A program made the translations under genes and the position numbers. DNA of 64,000 nucleotides, taken from Leptolyngbya sp. PCC 6406 (GTDB lineage Bacteria > Cyanobacteriota > Cyanobacteriia > Phormidesmidales > Phormidesmidaceae). The notes beneath the pieces were generated by a model. It ran no database searches. It saw only the letters and a program-made list of their open reading frames with translations, and was not told the origin of the DNA. Below, piece by piece: positions 24,214 through 32,533 of the stretch. How positions within the stretch are numbered: position 1 is the first letter of the stretch; each line of letters opens with the position of its first letter. The stretch spans positions 3,075,715 through 3,139,714 of the forward strand of contig NZ_KI913949.1 in the NCBI RefSeq assembly GCF_000332095.2, written 5' to 3'.

Positions 24214-25281
24214 TCACCCCATCGTCCGCCGCACCAGCCCCGCCAACTGAGCCGCACTGTCGCGGATTGCCAGAGTCGCCGCCGCTGTTGCCATTGCCTC
24301 CAACCGGGCCGGATCCTGAATCAATTTCAACACCTTGTCCCGCAGCTCATCCACCGTCAAATCCCGCTGGCGGCTGACCAAGGCCGCATTCGCAGCCGCA
24401 AAGGCTGCCGCGTTGTAGGACTGGTGGTCCTCTGCTGCAAAGGGATAGGGAATCAGTAGAGCGGGCGTTCCGGTGAAGGCCAGTTCCGTCAACGTTCCGG
24501 CCCCAGCGCGGCTAATGACCAGGCTGGCCCGCTGGAATAGTGCTGCCATCTGGTCAAAGAAGGGCCGATGAATGTATTGGGGATGGTCGAGACTGTCGGC
24601 TCCTGGATCGCTGGTGCCGGTTTGATGGACCACCCAAGCCCCCGCCTCAAACCAAGCCGGAGCGGCAGCCCGCACCAAGTCATTCACCGCCACCGCCCCT
24701 TGGCTACCACCTACGACGACAACGACGGGCACATCGGCGGGAATCACCACATCTCCCAGGTCGGTGGAGTGGGTCAGGAATTGCGATCGCACCGGAGTAC
24801 CCACTACCACACTTTTGGCACGGGGTAGGTAGGTGGCTGCGGCCTCAAAACCCAGCCCCACGAGGGAACACCAGGGGCTCAGCCAGCGGGTAACCTTTCC
24901 CGGTAGGGCATTGGACTCGTGCAAAATAGCGGGCAACCCCAGGGATCGCGCCGCCAAAATGGCCGGGGCGGCAATGTAACCTCCGGTGGTGAAGACCCCG
25001 TTAAACTGACCCTGCTGCAATAGCGATCGCACCTTCACCGTCGCGGCGATCACCTGGGCCAGTAGCCGCAGGTATCCCAGTCCCAGCCGCCCCTGGAAGC
25101 CCCCCAGGCGTACCCTATGGAGCTGATAGGCAGCGGGTACAAGTTGAGTTTCCAGGCGATCGGGGACTCCCAGCCACTCGATAGCATAGTCGGATAACTG
25201 CTCCGCCGTTGCGATCGCGGGAAACAAATGGCCCCCCGTCCCACTAGCGGCAATGAGAAGTTTTACCGGAGTCTCTGTCAA
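24214..25281 (-). CDS. murG: UDP-GlcNAc:undecaprenyl-pyrophosphoryl-MurNAc-pentapeptide transferase
   Basis: A 355-residue GT28 glycosyltransferase of normal length. The N-terminal glycine loop is AASGTGGHLFPAIATAE, the central G-loop is VVVGGSQGAVAVND and the UDP-binding loop is SRAGAGTLTELAFTGTPALLIPYP. MurG adds GlcNAc to lipid I at the inner face of the membrane to make lipid II. The stop codon lies in the low-complexity repeat tract. No neighbour on the same strand suggests an operon. Confidence 0.95.
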   Translation of the reverse strand: MTETPVKLLIAASGTGGHLFPAIATAEQLSDYAIEWLGVPDRLETQLVPAAYQLHRVRLGGFQGRLGLGYLRLLAQVIAATVKVRSLLQQGQFNGVFTTGGYIAAPAILAARSLGLPAILHESNALPGKVTRWLSPWCSLVGLGFEAAATYLPRAKSVVVGTPVRSQFLTHSTDLGDVVIPADVPVVVVVGGSQGAVAVNDLVRAAAPAWFEAGAWVVHQTGTSDPGADSLDHPQYIHRPFFDQMAALFQRASLVISRAGAGTLTELAFTGTPALLIPYPFAAEDHQSYNAAAFAAANAALVSRQRDLTVDELRDKVLKLIQDPARLEAMATAAATLAIRDSAAQLAGLVRRTMG

Positions 25282-25418
25282 GGTTTTGCCTCCCTGTTCA
25301 AGCCTCCTTTATACCTGATTTAAGGCAACTGCTTTAAGGCATGGCCTGGGGAGATCTGACCCGAATCTGACCAGAACAAGGAGCTTGCACACCCTATTTC
25401 AGAACGTGTCCCAGTCTT

Positions 25419-25548
25419 TATCGCGGTTCTCACTCGGCTTAAGCCCCTTGTTCGCCGAAGTGTCATTAAGGAGCTTAGGCCCCTTGTTCGCCGAAGTGTT
25501 ATTCAGTTGAGGGTTGAGGTGTACTTCATATATTAAGGAACCGCTATA
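25419..25548. mobile_element. IS630-type MITE, copy 1
   Basis: Left end TATcGCGGTTCTCACTCGG and right end AAGGAACCGCTATA form the inverted repeat seen in the copy at 57758-57860. The inside holds CCCCTTGTTCGCCGAAGTGT twice in tandem, an internal duplication absent from the other copies. It lies between murG and ndhS and brings no gene. Confidence 0.75.
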
Positions 25549-25655
25549 TCCCGGTTTTTATCCCGGTCCTTACCCCACGAAGATTGCAGCAGCGGGTTTT
25601 GTGCTAGAAGATGGGAGAGTTAATGTATTGCAGTTTTTAAGGAATAATTCTGGCC

Positions 25656-25847
25656 ATGCTTCTTCCCGGTGCAGCGGTTCGCGTGGTGAATGGGGACGAC
25701 ACCTACTACGGATTCCAAGGTCAAGTGCAACGCATTGCCGATGGCAAAATTGCGGTTCTGTTTGAGGGGGGCAACTGGGATAAGCTAGTCACCTTCAACG
25801 CTACCGAGCTAGAAGCCATTGACACCTCCCGGCGCGGCAAGAAATAA
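25656..25847 (+). CDS. ndhS: NAD(P)H dehydrogenase-like complex subunit S
   Basis: A 63-residue protein starting [20 protein letters not shown]. It is a single SH3-like barrel with the pattern [28 protein letters not shown], matching NdhS (CRR31-like, DUF3252), the subunit that helps dock ferredoxin on the cyanobacterial and plastid NDH-1 complex in cyclic electron flow. Length is typical for the cyanobacterial form. A palindromic repeat starts 10 bp after the stop. Confidence 0.9.
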   Translation: MLLPGAAVRVVNGDDTYYGFQGQVQRIADGKIAVLFEGGNWDKLVTFNATELEAIDTSRRGKK

Positions 25848-25856
25848 ACCTTGCCC

Positions 25857-25915
25857 AAGTCCAGAAGTGGAGTTTTCCCGGTGGGGAAACTCTAGATTTC
25901 GAGCTGGACTTGGTA
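25857..25915. repeat. CCAAGTCCAG...CTGGACTTGG palindrome, decayed copy
   Basis: Outer arms CCAAGTCCAG and CTGGACTTGG are intact; the inner stem (AGTTTTCCC/GGGGAAACT) is imperfect. A perfect copy is at 29712-29764. Both begin about 10 bp after the stop of a plus-strand gene, so they may serve as 3'-end hairpins. Confidence 0.8.
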
Positions 25916-25977
25916 TAGCGCCGGAATTCCTCAGTCGGGAGTTCTCCGCAGCGCGTCCCTTCCCCATCCTTCCTAAT

Positions 25978-26622
25978 ATGCGACTGCCCCTGCCCCAATT
26001 TCCAACCCCCGCCCGGTCGCCCCGCCACATTGCCGAAGTGGTAGAAACGACGACCACGGAATTTTTGGCCCAATGTCTAGACCCCGAATCCCTAGACTTT
26101 GCCCAGATGCCCCCCTTTGGCAGTTGGGTGCAGGCCATGGATGAGGTATCGGGCAATCCCATCTATGGCGTGGTCTACCATGCCACCACCAGTCCCCTGG
26201 ATTCCGTCCATCGGGCCACCGCCTTGGGGCTCTCCTTGGTGGAACTGCGGGAGCAGCAGCCCCAGATTTTTGCCATGCTAAAGACGGAATTTCGGGTCGC
26301 GATCGTCGGCTATCGAGACGGAGCCGCAGGCAATCTCTGTTACCAACATCTACCGCCCCGTCCTCCCCAGGTCCACCAGGCGGTGTATCGCTGCGACCCA
26401 GCGGATATCATTACCTTCACCGAACAGCTCGACTTTTTGCGGATTCTGATGGATCTGGGAGGAGCCCCGGTGGATGGGCTGCTTGGGGCAGTGATCCGGA
26501 CCGTATACCAACTGCGGAAATTGGATCGGGACTGGCTGGTGGCGGCGGGCCGCACCCTGAATGTGCTGCTCAAGGATGACTACGATCGCCTACGGGTGAT
26601 TCTCTCCCAGATTCATCCCTAG
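25978..26622 (+). CDS. HAS-barrel-like conserved cyanobacterial protein
   Basis: A 214-residue protein from MRLPLPQFPTPARSPRHIAE; the frame is open further upstream, but that part overlaps the palindromic repeat. The N-terminal half (VVETTTTEFLAQCL ... GSWVQAMDEVSGNPIYGVVYHATT) is a small beta barrel of the HAS-barrel type seen at the start of HerA-like ATPases, and the rest (about 120-214) is helical. No ATPase domain follows, so this is a stand-alone form, known in cyanobacteria without a defined role. Confidence 0.7.
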   Translation: MRLPLPQFPTPARSPRHIAEVVETTTTEFLAQCLDPESLDFAQMPPFGSWVQAMDEVSGNPIYGVVYHATTSPLDSVHRATALGLSLVELREQQPQIFAMLKTEFRVAIVGYRDGAAGNLCYQHLPPRPPQVHQAVYRCDPADIITFTEQLDFLRILMDLGGAPVDGLLGAVIRTVYQLRKLDRDWLVAAGRTLNVLLKDDYDRLRVILSQIHP

Positions 26623-26715
26623 ACCCGTAGGATGGGCACTGCCACCAGCACTCAGCACCATTTATCGCCAGATATGGCTCCAGACATCGCTCCCGGATAA
26701 CCATCTTCTAAACCC

Positions 26716-27882
26716 ATGCCAAGTTTCGACTGGATTGTAGTGGGCAACGGTCTGACGGGGGCCGCCCTCGGCTATGAACTTGCCCGTCAGGGATTTTCAG
26801 TCCTCCTACTAGACCGCAGTCCCCAGCCCCCCAGTGCCACCCTCTACAGCTACGGCGGCATTCCCCACTGGACGGGCAAGACGGACCTCACTCGGCAACT
26901 TTGCAAGGCGGGGATGGCCCGCCATCGCGCTCTGCTGGAGGAAACCGGGGTCGATACGGAACTACGAGAGTTGGATTTGCTGCTGACGGTGCCCGTGGGG
27001 GCTGATCCTGTCGCCGTAGCCCAGGGCTACGCTGGGGTGGAGACGCTTCCGGTGCCCCTAGAGGTGGCAGAGGCGGTGGCTCTAGAACCGCTGTTGAATC
27101 CCGATGCTATTGGGGGGGCGCTGACGGTGCGCCATGGCCATGTCAACCCCACTGCGTTGGTGCGGGCCTACAACGAAGGCTTGCAGGCGCTGGGAGGACA
27201 GCGGGTAATTGCGCCAGTGACGGGACTCGTGCGGGTGGGCGATCGCGTCACGGGTGTCCTCACTCCGAGTCAAGCCTATGCAGCGGGGCAAGTTGCGATC
27301 GCGGCAGGGGGAGATACCCGCGCCCTCCTCCAGACCCACGGACTCAAGGTGCCCGTCTACTTTACCTATGCCGAACTGATCGAGACACTGCCCCTAGACC
27401 TGACCCTCCGCACCCTAGTCATGCCCGCTAACCTGACCCGATCGACGTTGGAGCAAGAGGCCACCCTACCGGAGACTGAGCCCCACTGGGAAAAGGGCGA
27501 TCTAGAACTGATGGCCCCCATTCTGGATGTGGGGGTGGTGCAGTTCCAGGATGGCCACTGCCGCATTGGCCAAATCAGCCGCATCCACACCAACCCCCAT
27601 CCCACGGTGGATGCAATGGAGAGTGAGGCTAAAATTCGCCACGGAATTGAACAATATGTGCCTGATCTAGTCTCAGTACCAGGGCAGTGGCGGGGCTGTA
27701 CCGTAGCCTTTAGCCGCGATGGCTTGCCCTTAGCGGGTCCGATTCCTGGGGTGGAGGGGTTGGCGGTGTTTTCGGGCTTCAGCGGTCCCTTTATCTTGGT
27801 ACCAGGACTCGCGGAGCAGTTTGCCCGATGGGCAACAGGGGCCTCGGTATCGATAATGGCGGCAGTAGCTCCGGGACGCTAG
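26716..27882 (+). CDS. FAD-dependent oxidoreductase (DAO/glycine-oxidase-like)
   Basis: A 388-residue protein. The N-terminal dinucleotide-binding motif is IVVGNGLTGAALGYELARQG, and the second FAD contact is the C-terminal SRDGLPLAGPIPGVEGLAVF. Between them lies a substrate domain with the DAO-fold strand pattern GHVNPTALVRAYNEG. This places it among D-amino-acid-oxidase/glycine-oxidase-like flavoenzymes. The amine substrate cannot be inferred. It follows the HAS-barrel gene by 93 bp on the same strand. Confidence 0.85.
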   Translation: MPSFDWIVVGNGLTGAALGYELARQGFSVLLLDRSPQPPSATLYSYGGIPHWTGKTDLTRQLCKAGMARHRALLEETGVDTELRELDLLLTVPVGADPVAVAQGYAGVETLPVPLEVAEAVALEPLLNPDAIGGALTVRHGHVNPTALVRAYNEGLQALGGQRVIAPVTGLVRVGDRVTGVLTPSQAYAAGQVAIAAGGDTRALLQTHGLKVPVYFTYAELIETLPLDLTLRTLVMPANLTRSTLEQEATLPETEPHWEKGDLELMAPILDVGVVQFQDGHCRIGQISRIHTNPHPTVDAMESEAKIRHGIEQYVPDLVSVPGQWRGCTVAFSRDGLPLAGPIPGVEGLAVFSGFSGPFILVPGLAEQFARWATGASVSIMAAVAPGR

Positions 27883-28094
27883 CTCCGGGATGGCACAGCT
27901 CCTCTACTAAGGGACTTGGATGCGCCTGAGCCACCTTGTCAACCTTTAAGGTATGGAGCAGGCATTGGTCACACTATCGCTACCCATCTGGCGCTACCCA
28001 TCTGGGCCTTATTGGAAAAAAAGCAGGATAAGCAGCGCCAAGCTGCTCTGCTCCGAGCCCCAGATTGTTACAAAGTCATCACAAAAAGCCCATA
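27883..28094. other. intergenic gap before the twin RNA genes
   Basis: No gene is visible. Short direct repeats (GCGCTACCCATCTGG-like) and an AT-rich patch near 28060-28085 precede the conserved promoter-like block of the first small-RNA copy. Confidence 0.5.
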
Positions 28095-28188
28095 GGGGGT
28101 GACACCCCCCCTCACGTATATGGCATACTGTGTTATGTAGATGCACCCTGATGGTAAGGAGAACTGCTTGCAGTTCTCCTTTTTTTTG
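28095..28188 (+). ncRNA. small RNA gene candidate, copy A
   Basis: A promoter-like block with GTGACA, an 18-19 base gap and CATACT is followed by ATGTAGATGCACCCTGATGG and a perfect terminator hairpin (GGAGAACTG-CTTG-CAGTTCTCC) with eight T. The predicted transcript is about 55-60 bases. A hairpin GGGGGTgacACCCCC overlaps the -35 position. No open frame of useful length exists. Copy B lies exactly 270 bases downstream with more than 50 identical consecutive bases. Confidence 0.7.
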
Positions 28189-28364
28189 CCTTGTCCAGCA
28201 AGAGGCTGATTGGTTCAGGCGCGCACACCCCAGGGTGGGAAAGGATGTAATGCCTGCCTAAGGGACTCGCAGGAAAATAACGTACCCGCAGATCCCTAAG
28301 GCCAAGAGCTTTACCCAGTTTTGTCCCTGAGCCTCCATCGCTAAACTTTATTGAAACTTCAAAT
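28189..28364. other. spacer between the twin small RNA genes
   Basis: No gene. It includes CCTAAGGGACTCGCAGGAAA and a matching inverted end GATCCCTAAGG, a short repeat that recurs at about 35982-36022 upstream of xseB. Confidence 0.5.
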
Positions 28365-28458
28365 AAGGGGTGACACCCCCCTTACATATATGGCATACTG
28401 TGTTATGTAGATGCACCCTGATGGTAAGGAGAACTGCTTGCGGTTCTCCTCTTTTTTT
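28365..28458 (+). ncRNA. small RNA gene candidate, copy B
   Basis: Same layout as copy A. From TATATGGCATACTG to GAACTGCTTG the two are identical. The terminator hairpin keeps pairing despite a base change (CAGTTC to CGGTTC) through a G-U pair, and a C interrupts the T run. Differences gather at the promoter flank and terminator edge, as expected for a kept RNA rather than a fresh duplication. Confidence 0.7.
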
Positions 28459-28900
28459 GCGTTTAAGTCAATAGGAAGGCAGGGTCAGCGGTGGGTTAGC
28501 GTATTCCATCTACAAATCATCCCGTAGGCCGATGAGGCTTGCTGGCCTAGGGATTGCATCAATATTGCCGCCCCCAGTGGCCCCATGGAACCGTGTAGGC
28601 CGATGAGGCTTGCTGGGCTAGGGATTGCATCCCCTGGATTGCTGATGAACATGCTGAACAAGTATTGAACTGGAACTCTCGGAGCAAAGTTTGTCGCAAG
28701 TCTGCCACGCTGCTGGGCATCTTCCTTTGAGACAAGTTTGGGTACCCTAGGGTATGACTCGCAGAGAGATATAATCCACTTTCGATCCACTTAAGATTGA
28801 GGATAATTCTCAGGAAAGACTTAAGCCACCCTGGAGAATGGGCAAGCGATTGGCCTCGATATTGCCTAGGTGGTCGCCCTGCTTATGAAAGGACTACCCT
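28459..28900. other. intergenic gap with a direct repeat
   Basis: Two direct copies of GGCCGATGAGGCTTGCTGG with CTAGGGATTGCATC following lie at about 28527-28560 and 28596-28630. A short minus-strand open frame spans them but has repeat-derived residues and no clear ribosome-binding site, so I do not call a gene. Confidence 0.55.
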
Positions 28901-29701
28901 ATGGAGCGCTCGACAACCCGCATTGCCCTCTTGATTGATGCTGACAATGCCCCTGCATCTAAAATCGAAGTGATTTTAGATCGACTCAAGTATCTGGGCA
29001 CAGTGAGAGTGCGGCGGGCCTACGGCAACTGGAAAAAGGATCATCTCCAGGGATGGGCCAAAATTCTTCATAAATACGCCATTACCCCCGTTCAGCAATT
29101 TGACTATGTGGCCGGGAAAAATGCCACCGACATCGCCCTCACCATTGACGCCATGGATCTACTGCAAACTATGCAGCCAGATATCTTCGGTATTGTGGCG
29201 GGGGACAGCGACTACACTCCCCTCGTGGTGCGGTTAATGGCATCGGGATCTCAGGTCTTTGGCTTCGGTCGGTTGAATAGCACCTCTTTAGTGTTTCGGG
29301 AGTCTTGTACGGAGTTCGTATCTCTCGGGGGCAACGACAGTAAGCTCAAGGGTATCGGATCTGCGGGGCCATCTCTAGCTGCGATCTCGGTGGCCAGTCA
29401 CCCCGCCCTAGACAAAGGGGAAGATATCCATGGTCTGCTGCCAGCGGGGACACCCCAGGGCAACGGCAACGGAAGCTATGCCCTCCCAGAGCAAATCTTC
29501 ATTGATGCGGTCACAAAACACCAAAACAAAACCGGCTGGGCGGATGTGAAATCCATTGGTGCCTACCTGAGTCAGCGAAAAATCTTCAAGGCCCAGTACA
29601 ACGTCAATCGCTGGGTGAGCTATTTCAAAGGGTTTCCCACCCAGTTCGAGGTGCGAGAACAGGATGGGAAAACCACGATTCGGTTAATCGAACGGACCTA
29701 A
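28901..29701 (+). CDS. NYN-domain ribonuclease-like protein with OST-HTH/LOTUS domain
   Basis: A 266-residue protein. The NYN (PIN-like) domain occupies about residues 6-140, with acidic residues in LLIDADNAPASK, KNATDIALTIDAMDLL and IVAGDSDYTPLV that would bind metal. A linker leads to a C-terminal OST-HTH/LOTUS-like domain (about 190-262: IDAVTKHQNKTGWADVKSIG). Bacterial proteins with this pairing are thought to act on RNA; LOTUS domains bind structured RNA. It lies 440 bp downstream of the twin small RNA genes, which may be coincidence. Confidence 0.88.
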   Translation: MERSTTRIALLIDADNAPASKIEVILDRLKYLGTVRVRRAYGNWKKDHLQGWAKILHKYAITPVQQFDYVAGKNATDIALTIDAMDLLQTMQPDIFGIVAGDSDYTPLVVRLMASGSQVFGFGRLNSTSLVFRESCTEFVSLGGNDSKLKGIGSAGPSLAAISVASHPALDKGEDIHGLLPAGTPQGNGNGSYALPEQIFIDAVTKHQNKTGWADVKSIGAYLSQRKIFKAQYNVNRWVSYFKGFPTQFEVREQDGKTTIRLIERT

Positions 29702-29711
29702 TAAATCTTGT

Positions 29712-29764
29712 CCAAGTCCAGAAGTGGCGTTTTCCCGGCGGGAAAACGCCACTTCTGGACTTGG
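29712..29764. repeat. CCAAGTCCAG...CTGGACTTGG palindrome, perfect copy
   Basis: A 53-base palindrome whose arms pair over their full length (CCAAGTCCAGAAGTGGCG against CGCCACTTCTGGACTTGG), with the inner TTTTCCC/GGGAAAA also pairing. It begins 11 bp after the NYN gene stop. It matches the decayed copy after ndhS. Confidence 0.85.
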
Positions 29765-29890
29765 TATAGCAAGCCTAATCAGGTGTCAGTGTGCGCCATG
29801 GTATGGAGCACGCAGGATAGATTGGTTCTGGGTTCCCTCAGCGGGGATGCCCTGTGTCAGGATGGGAATATTTGATACATAGCTGAAGCG

Positions 29891-30187
29891 ATGGACGCAA
29901 TCATTTTGGCTTTGATTGCCCTGGGGTGTCTGATTGTGTGGTTGAATCGACAACGATTCCGGGGTCGGAGACAGAATCCTAGAGTTCAGGCCAGTCCGCA
30001 ATCTTTGCGATCGCACTCCAGTGACACCGTCTCTCCCCGATTGATGGGGAGATTGGACCGCCTCACCCGCGATCGCAGAGTTTCAGAACGACTGATTGAG
30101 CGGTTAGCCTTCGACAATCCCAATCGATCCAAACGCTGGTGCGTAGAAAAGGCCATCTACGACATTCAGCGCGATCGCCGTGCTTAA
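29891..30187 (+). CDS. small membrane-anchored basic hypothetical protein
   Basis: A 98-residue protein: one N-terminal membrane helix (MDAIILALIALGCLIVWL) followed by a very basic cytoplasmic part with many arginines, ending in a compact segment (RVSERLIERLAFDNPNRSKRWCVEKAIYDIQRD). The last segment looks like a folded domain; similar short proteins occur across cyanobacteria without known function. Its stop overlaps the stop of the convergent small gene on the other strand. Confidence 0.7.
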   Translation: MDAIILALIALGCLIVWLNRQRFRGRRQNPRVQASPQSLRSHSSDTVSPRLMGRLDRLTRDRRVSERLIERLAFDNPNRSKRWCVEKAIYDIQRDRRA

Positions 30188-30315
30188 CGGCGGGGAGGCT
30201 TGAAATCCTTTCCACCCATGTCCTTAACGCCGCTGAAGAGCATCCACAACCCCCCCGCCAAAATAGTGAGGGCGAGGCCACCCAGCAGCCCATCCATCCA
30301 GGGCATTGTATCCAT
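30184..30315 (-). CDS. 43-residue single-pass membrane protein
   Basis: Starts MDTMPWMDGLLGGLALTIL at ATG 30315, preceded by GAGAAG at a good distance. One hydrophobic helix covers about residues 9-29 and the tail is basic (KDFKPPRR). The gene is convergent with, and overlaps by four bases, the small membrane protein at 29891. Small size makes the call tentative, but start, ribosome-binding site and topology agree. Confidence 0.5.
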   Translation of the reverse strand: MDTMPWMDGLLGGLALTILAGGLWMLFSGVKDMGGKDFKPPRR

Positions 30316-30373
30316 GACGTTCTTCTCGGTACAGTGTGCTGTTGAATAGCATAGCGAGCCCAGGGGACAGCCC

Positions 30374-31198
30374 ATGACCACACCCGACTACCTGTTTGCC
30401 AGCACTCAGGCTAAGCCGGAATATGAACGCCTCCAACTGATCGAAGCGGTGTTTGACGGCCAAAGTCAGCGGCGACTCCTGCAAACTGGGCTGACGGGGG
30501 GCTGGAGCTGTCTGGAGGTAGGGGCGGGAGCAGGCTCAATCACCCGCTGGCTAGCCGCGATCGCGGGAGATTCAGGTCAGGTTACGGCACTGGATCGGGA
30601 TACCCGCTTTCTGAAGGGAGCATTACCCGGCTCAGTGCAGGTGATCGAAGGCGATATTTGTACCGAGGAGCTACCTGCGGCTAGTTTTGACCTGATCCAT
30701 GCCCGCTTCGTACTCATCCACATTCCTACCGTCGAGGTGGCCTTGGAGCAGATGGTGCGATTACTGAAGTCGGGGGGCTGGCTCGTGCTAGAGGAGCCGG
30801 ACTTTTTAGCTGCACGGCCTGCCGGGATGACGGCTGATCTGGGCGGGTCGATCACTCCAGAGACCCTGACCACTGCCATGACCCGCGTCAACCAAGCTAT
30901 TCTCCAGACCTTTGTAGACCGAGGTATCGACCCTGCCGTTAGCCTGCAATTGCCGCAACGACTAGAAACCTTGGGGTTACGGGTGCAGACAGTAGACAAT
31001 CATGCGCCCTTGGTACGGGGCAATTCCGCCATGGCTCAGATCATGGCCCGGTCAGCCCGCCAGTTGGCCACCCTCTACACTGCCACGGGCAAAGCCAGTC
31101 CCCTAGATGTGGAGCACTACTGTCAATATGCTCAAAATTCTCATACTTGGGCTATTTACCACGGGATTGTGGGGATCCAGGCCCAAGCCCATCTGTAG
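30374..31198 (+). CDS. SAM-dependent methyltransferase
   Basis: A 274-residue class I methyltransferase. Motif I is CLEVGAGAGSITRWLA, the acidic ribose contact is TALDRDTRF, and the motif IV region is FDLIHARFVLIHIP with the following LLKSGGWLVLEEPD. This arrangement matches small-molecule methyltransferases of the Methyltransf_25/31 type. The C-terminal third is helical and would shape the substrate site; the substrate is unknown. It is divergent from the 43-residue gene. Confidence 0.85.
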   Translation: MTTPDYLFASTQAKPEYERLQLIEAVFDGQSQRRLLQTGLTGGWSCLEVGAGAGSITRWLAAIAGDSGQVTALDRDTRFLKGALPGSVQVIEGDICTEELPAASFDLIHARFVLIHIPTVEVALEQMVRLLKSGGWLVLEEPDFLAARPAGMTADLGGSITPETLTTAMTRVNQAILQTFVDRGIDPAVSLQLPQRLETLGLRVQTVDNHAPLVRGNSAMAQIMARSARQLATLYTATGKASPLDVEHYCQYAQNSHTWAIYHGIVGIQAQAHL

Positions 31199-31277
31199 TC
31201 AGGGTATTTTTCAGCAGGGCAGGAAAATCGCGAGGCCAGGACTTGGCATAATGACCAAAAGATTGGCTAGGAGGGCT

Positions 31278-31604
31278 ATGGAGAGCGAAATCATCACCAC
31301 CACCGCAGACGAGGCGATTGTTCTGTTTGAACTCAGCAGTGGGGGCGGAGCCTTACGATCGCCCAAACCCCATCCCCAAGAGTTGGCGACCAAATCTGCC
31401 CAAGCCTTAGGACAGGCCATGGGAACTATTCAAGCGCTTGCTAATCGCACCACGGAGACCCTAGCCAAGTTGCCAAAACAGCCCTCTGAATTTGAGTTGG
31501 AGTTTGGCATTAAAGTGGATGCCCAGGCCGGGGTGCTGGTGTCGGCCAGTGGGGCAGAGGGTAATCTGCGGGTAAAGTTGGTATGGAAGGCGGATCCCCT
31601 TTAA
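31278..31604 (+). CDS. CU044_2847-type (Trypco1-like) small protein
   Basis: A 108-residue protein from MESEIITTTADEAIVLFELS, with AGGAGGG just before the ATG; an in-frame ATG at 31251 is possible. Its pattern of an N-terminal beta strand, a helical middle (QALGQAMGTIQALANRT) and the closing strands ELEFGIKVDAQAGVLVSAS and LRVKLVWK matches the CU044_2847 / trypsin-co-occurring domain 1 family. Such domains often travel with trypsin-like or NTPase effector proteins; no such partner is adjacent here. Confidence 0.7.
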   Translation: MESEIITTTADEAIVLFELSSGGGALRSPKPHPQELATKSAQALGQAMGTIQALANRTTETLAKLPKQPSEFELEFGIKVDAQAGVLVSASGAEGNLRVKLVWKADPL

Positions 31605-31725
31605 TGCGGAATCCCCAGAAGCAGATTAGGTTATGTCTCCCAGTTCACCATGGGGGGAATTCTCGGGTAGGGGATGCCCTGTTCGACAACAGCCGCCTTG
31701 GCACGGCGGGAGAACTTGAATGCGC

Positions 31726-32322
31726 TTAACCTTGGACCGGCTCGGGAGTTGGATCTGATAGGGGGGTGCTCTGTTGCCGCTCCTTATCCAGACGGCGCTT
31801 GCGGGCATAGAGCTGAATCGTGACGGCCATAAACAGGACCAACCCGGCAATGAGCCAAGTGGTGGTATCCATGGGTAGGTTGTTCTTGAAGATCACCAGC
31901 ATCACGATCAACACCAGCAACAGGGTCGGCGCTTCATTCAGTGCCCGCAATTGCTGGCTACTCCACTTGCATTCCCCTCGCCAGAGCTGCTTCATCAGGC
32001 GGCCACAGTAGTGGTGATATCCCAGCAGCACTGCAACAAAACCCAGCTTGGCGTGCATCCATCCCTGTTTCAGCCAGTCGGGAGACAACACCAGCAGGCC
32101 GATGGCCATTGCTACCGTCACCACCATGCCGGGGGTGGTGATGATACGGTAGAGCCGCTTTTCCATCAGGGTGTACTGATTTTTCAGAATGGTGGCGGCG
32201 GGTTCTGGCTCGGCCTCAGCCTCGACATGGTAGATGAATAACCGCACTAGGTAGAACAATCCGGCGAACCAGACCACCACTCCGATAATGTGAAACGCTT
32301 TGAACCAGGAATAGGCCATCAT
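31726..32322 (-). CDS. hemJ: protoporphyrinogen IX oxidase HemJ
   Basis: About 198 residues from MMAYSWFKAFHIIGVVVWFA; the codons further upstream are not conserved. Four membrane helices are visible, with the conserved histidine in FKAFHIIG, the FAGLFYLVRLF segment, the MHAKLGFVAVLLGYHHY helix with its lysine, and NEAPTLLLVLIVMLV. HemJ oxidises protoporphyrinogen IX in haem and chlorophyll synthesis and is the usual enzyme of most cyanobacteria. It is divergent from menB. Confidence 0.92.
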   Translation of the reverse strand: MMAYSWFKAFHIIGVVVWFAGLFYLVRLFIYHVEAEAEPEPAATILKNQYTLMEKRLYRIITTPGMVVTVAMAIGLLVLSPDWLKQGWMHAKLGFVAVLLGYHHYCGRLMKQLWRGECKWSSQQLRALNEAPTLLLVLIVMLVIFKNNLPMDTTTWLIAGLVLFMAVTIQLYARKRRLDKERQQSTPLSDPTPEPVQG

Positions 32323-32533
32323 CGCTTGCTTGTAAGCTTGTTTCAATCCTGTATTGTCGGCCAGGGGATTCTTCTTGGGAAGGGGGCAGGACTGGATCTT
32401 AACGTTTTGAGAAGGAGCATTCCGCCCCAAGCAGCTTTCCCTAGGGCGGACAAAAAGGGACGCTCTAGCGGGTTCACCCAGTATTGAGCTGGAACACTCT
32501 AAGCTAATCCATAACCCCACTTCCCAGAACCCT

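Noticed and set aside
28485-28790. 101-residue minus-strand protein
   Set aside because: It is largely built from two direct copies of a DNA repeat, and no family or start signal supports it.
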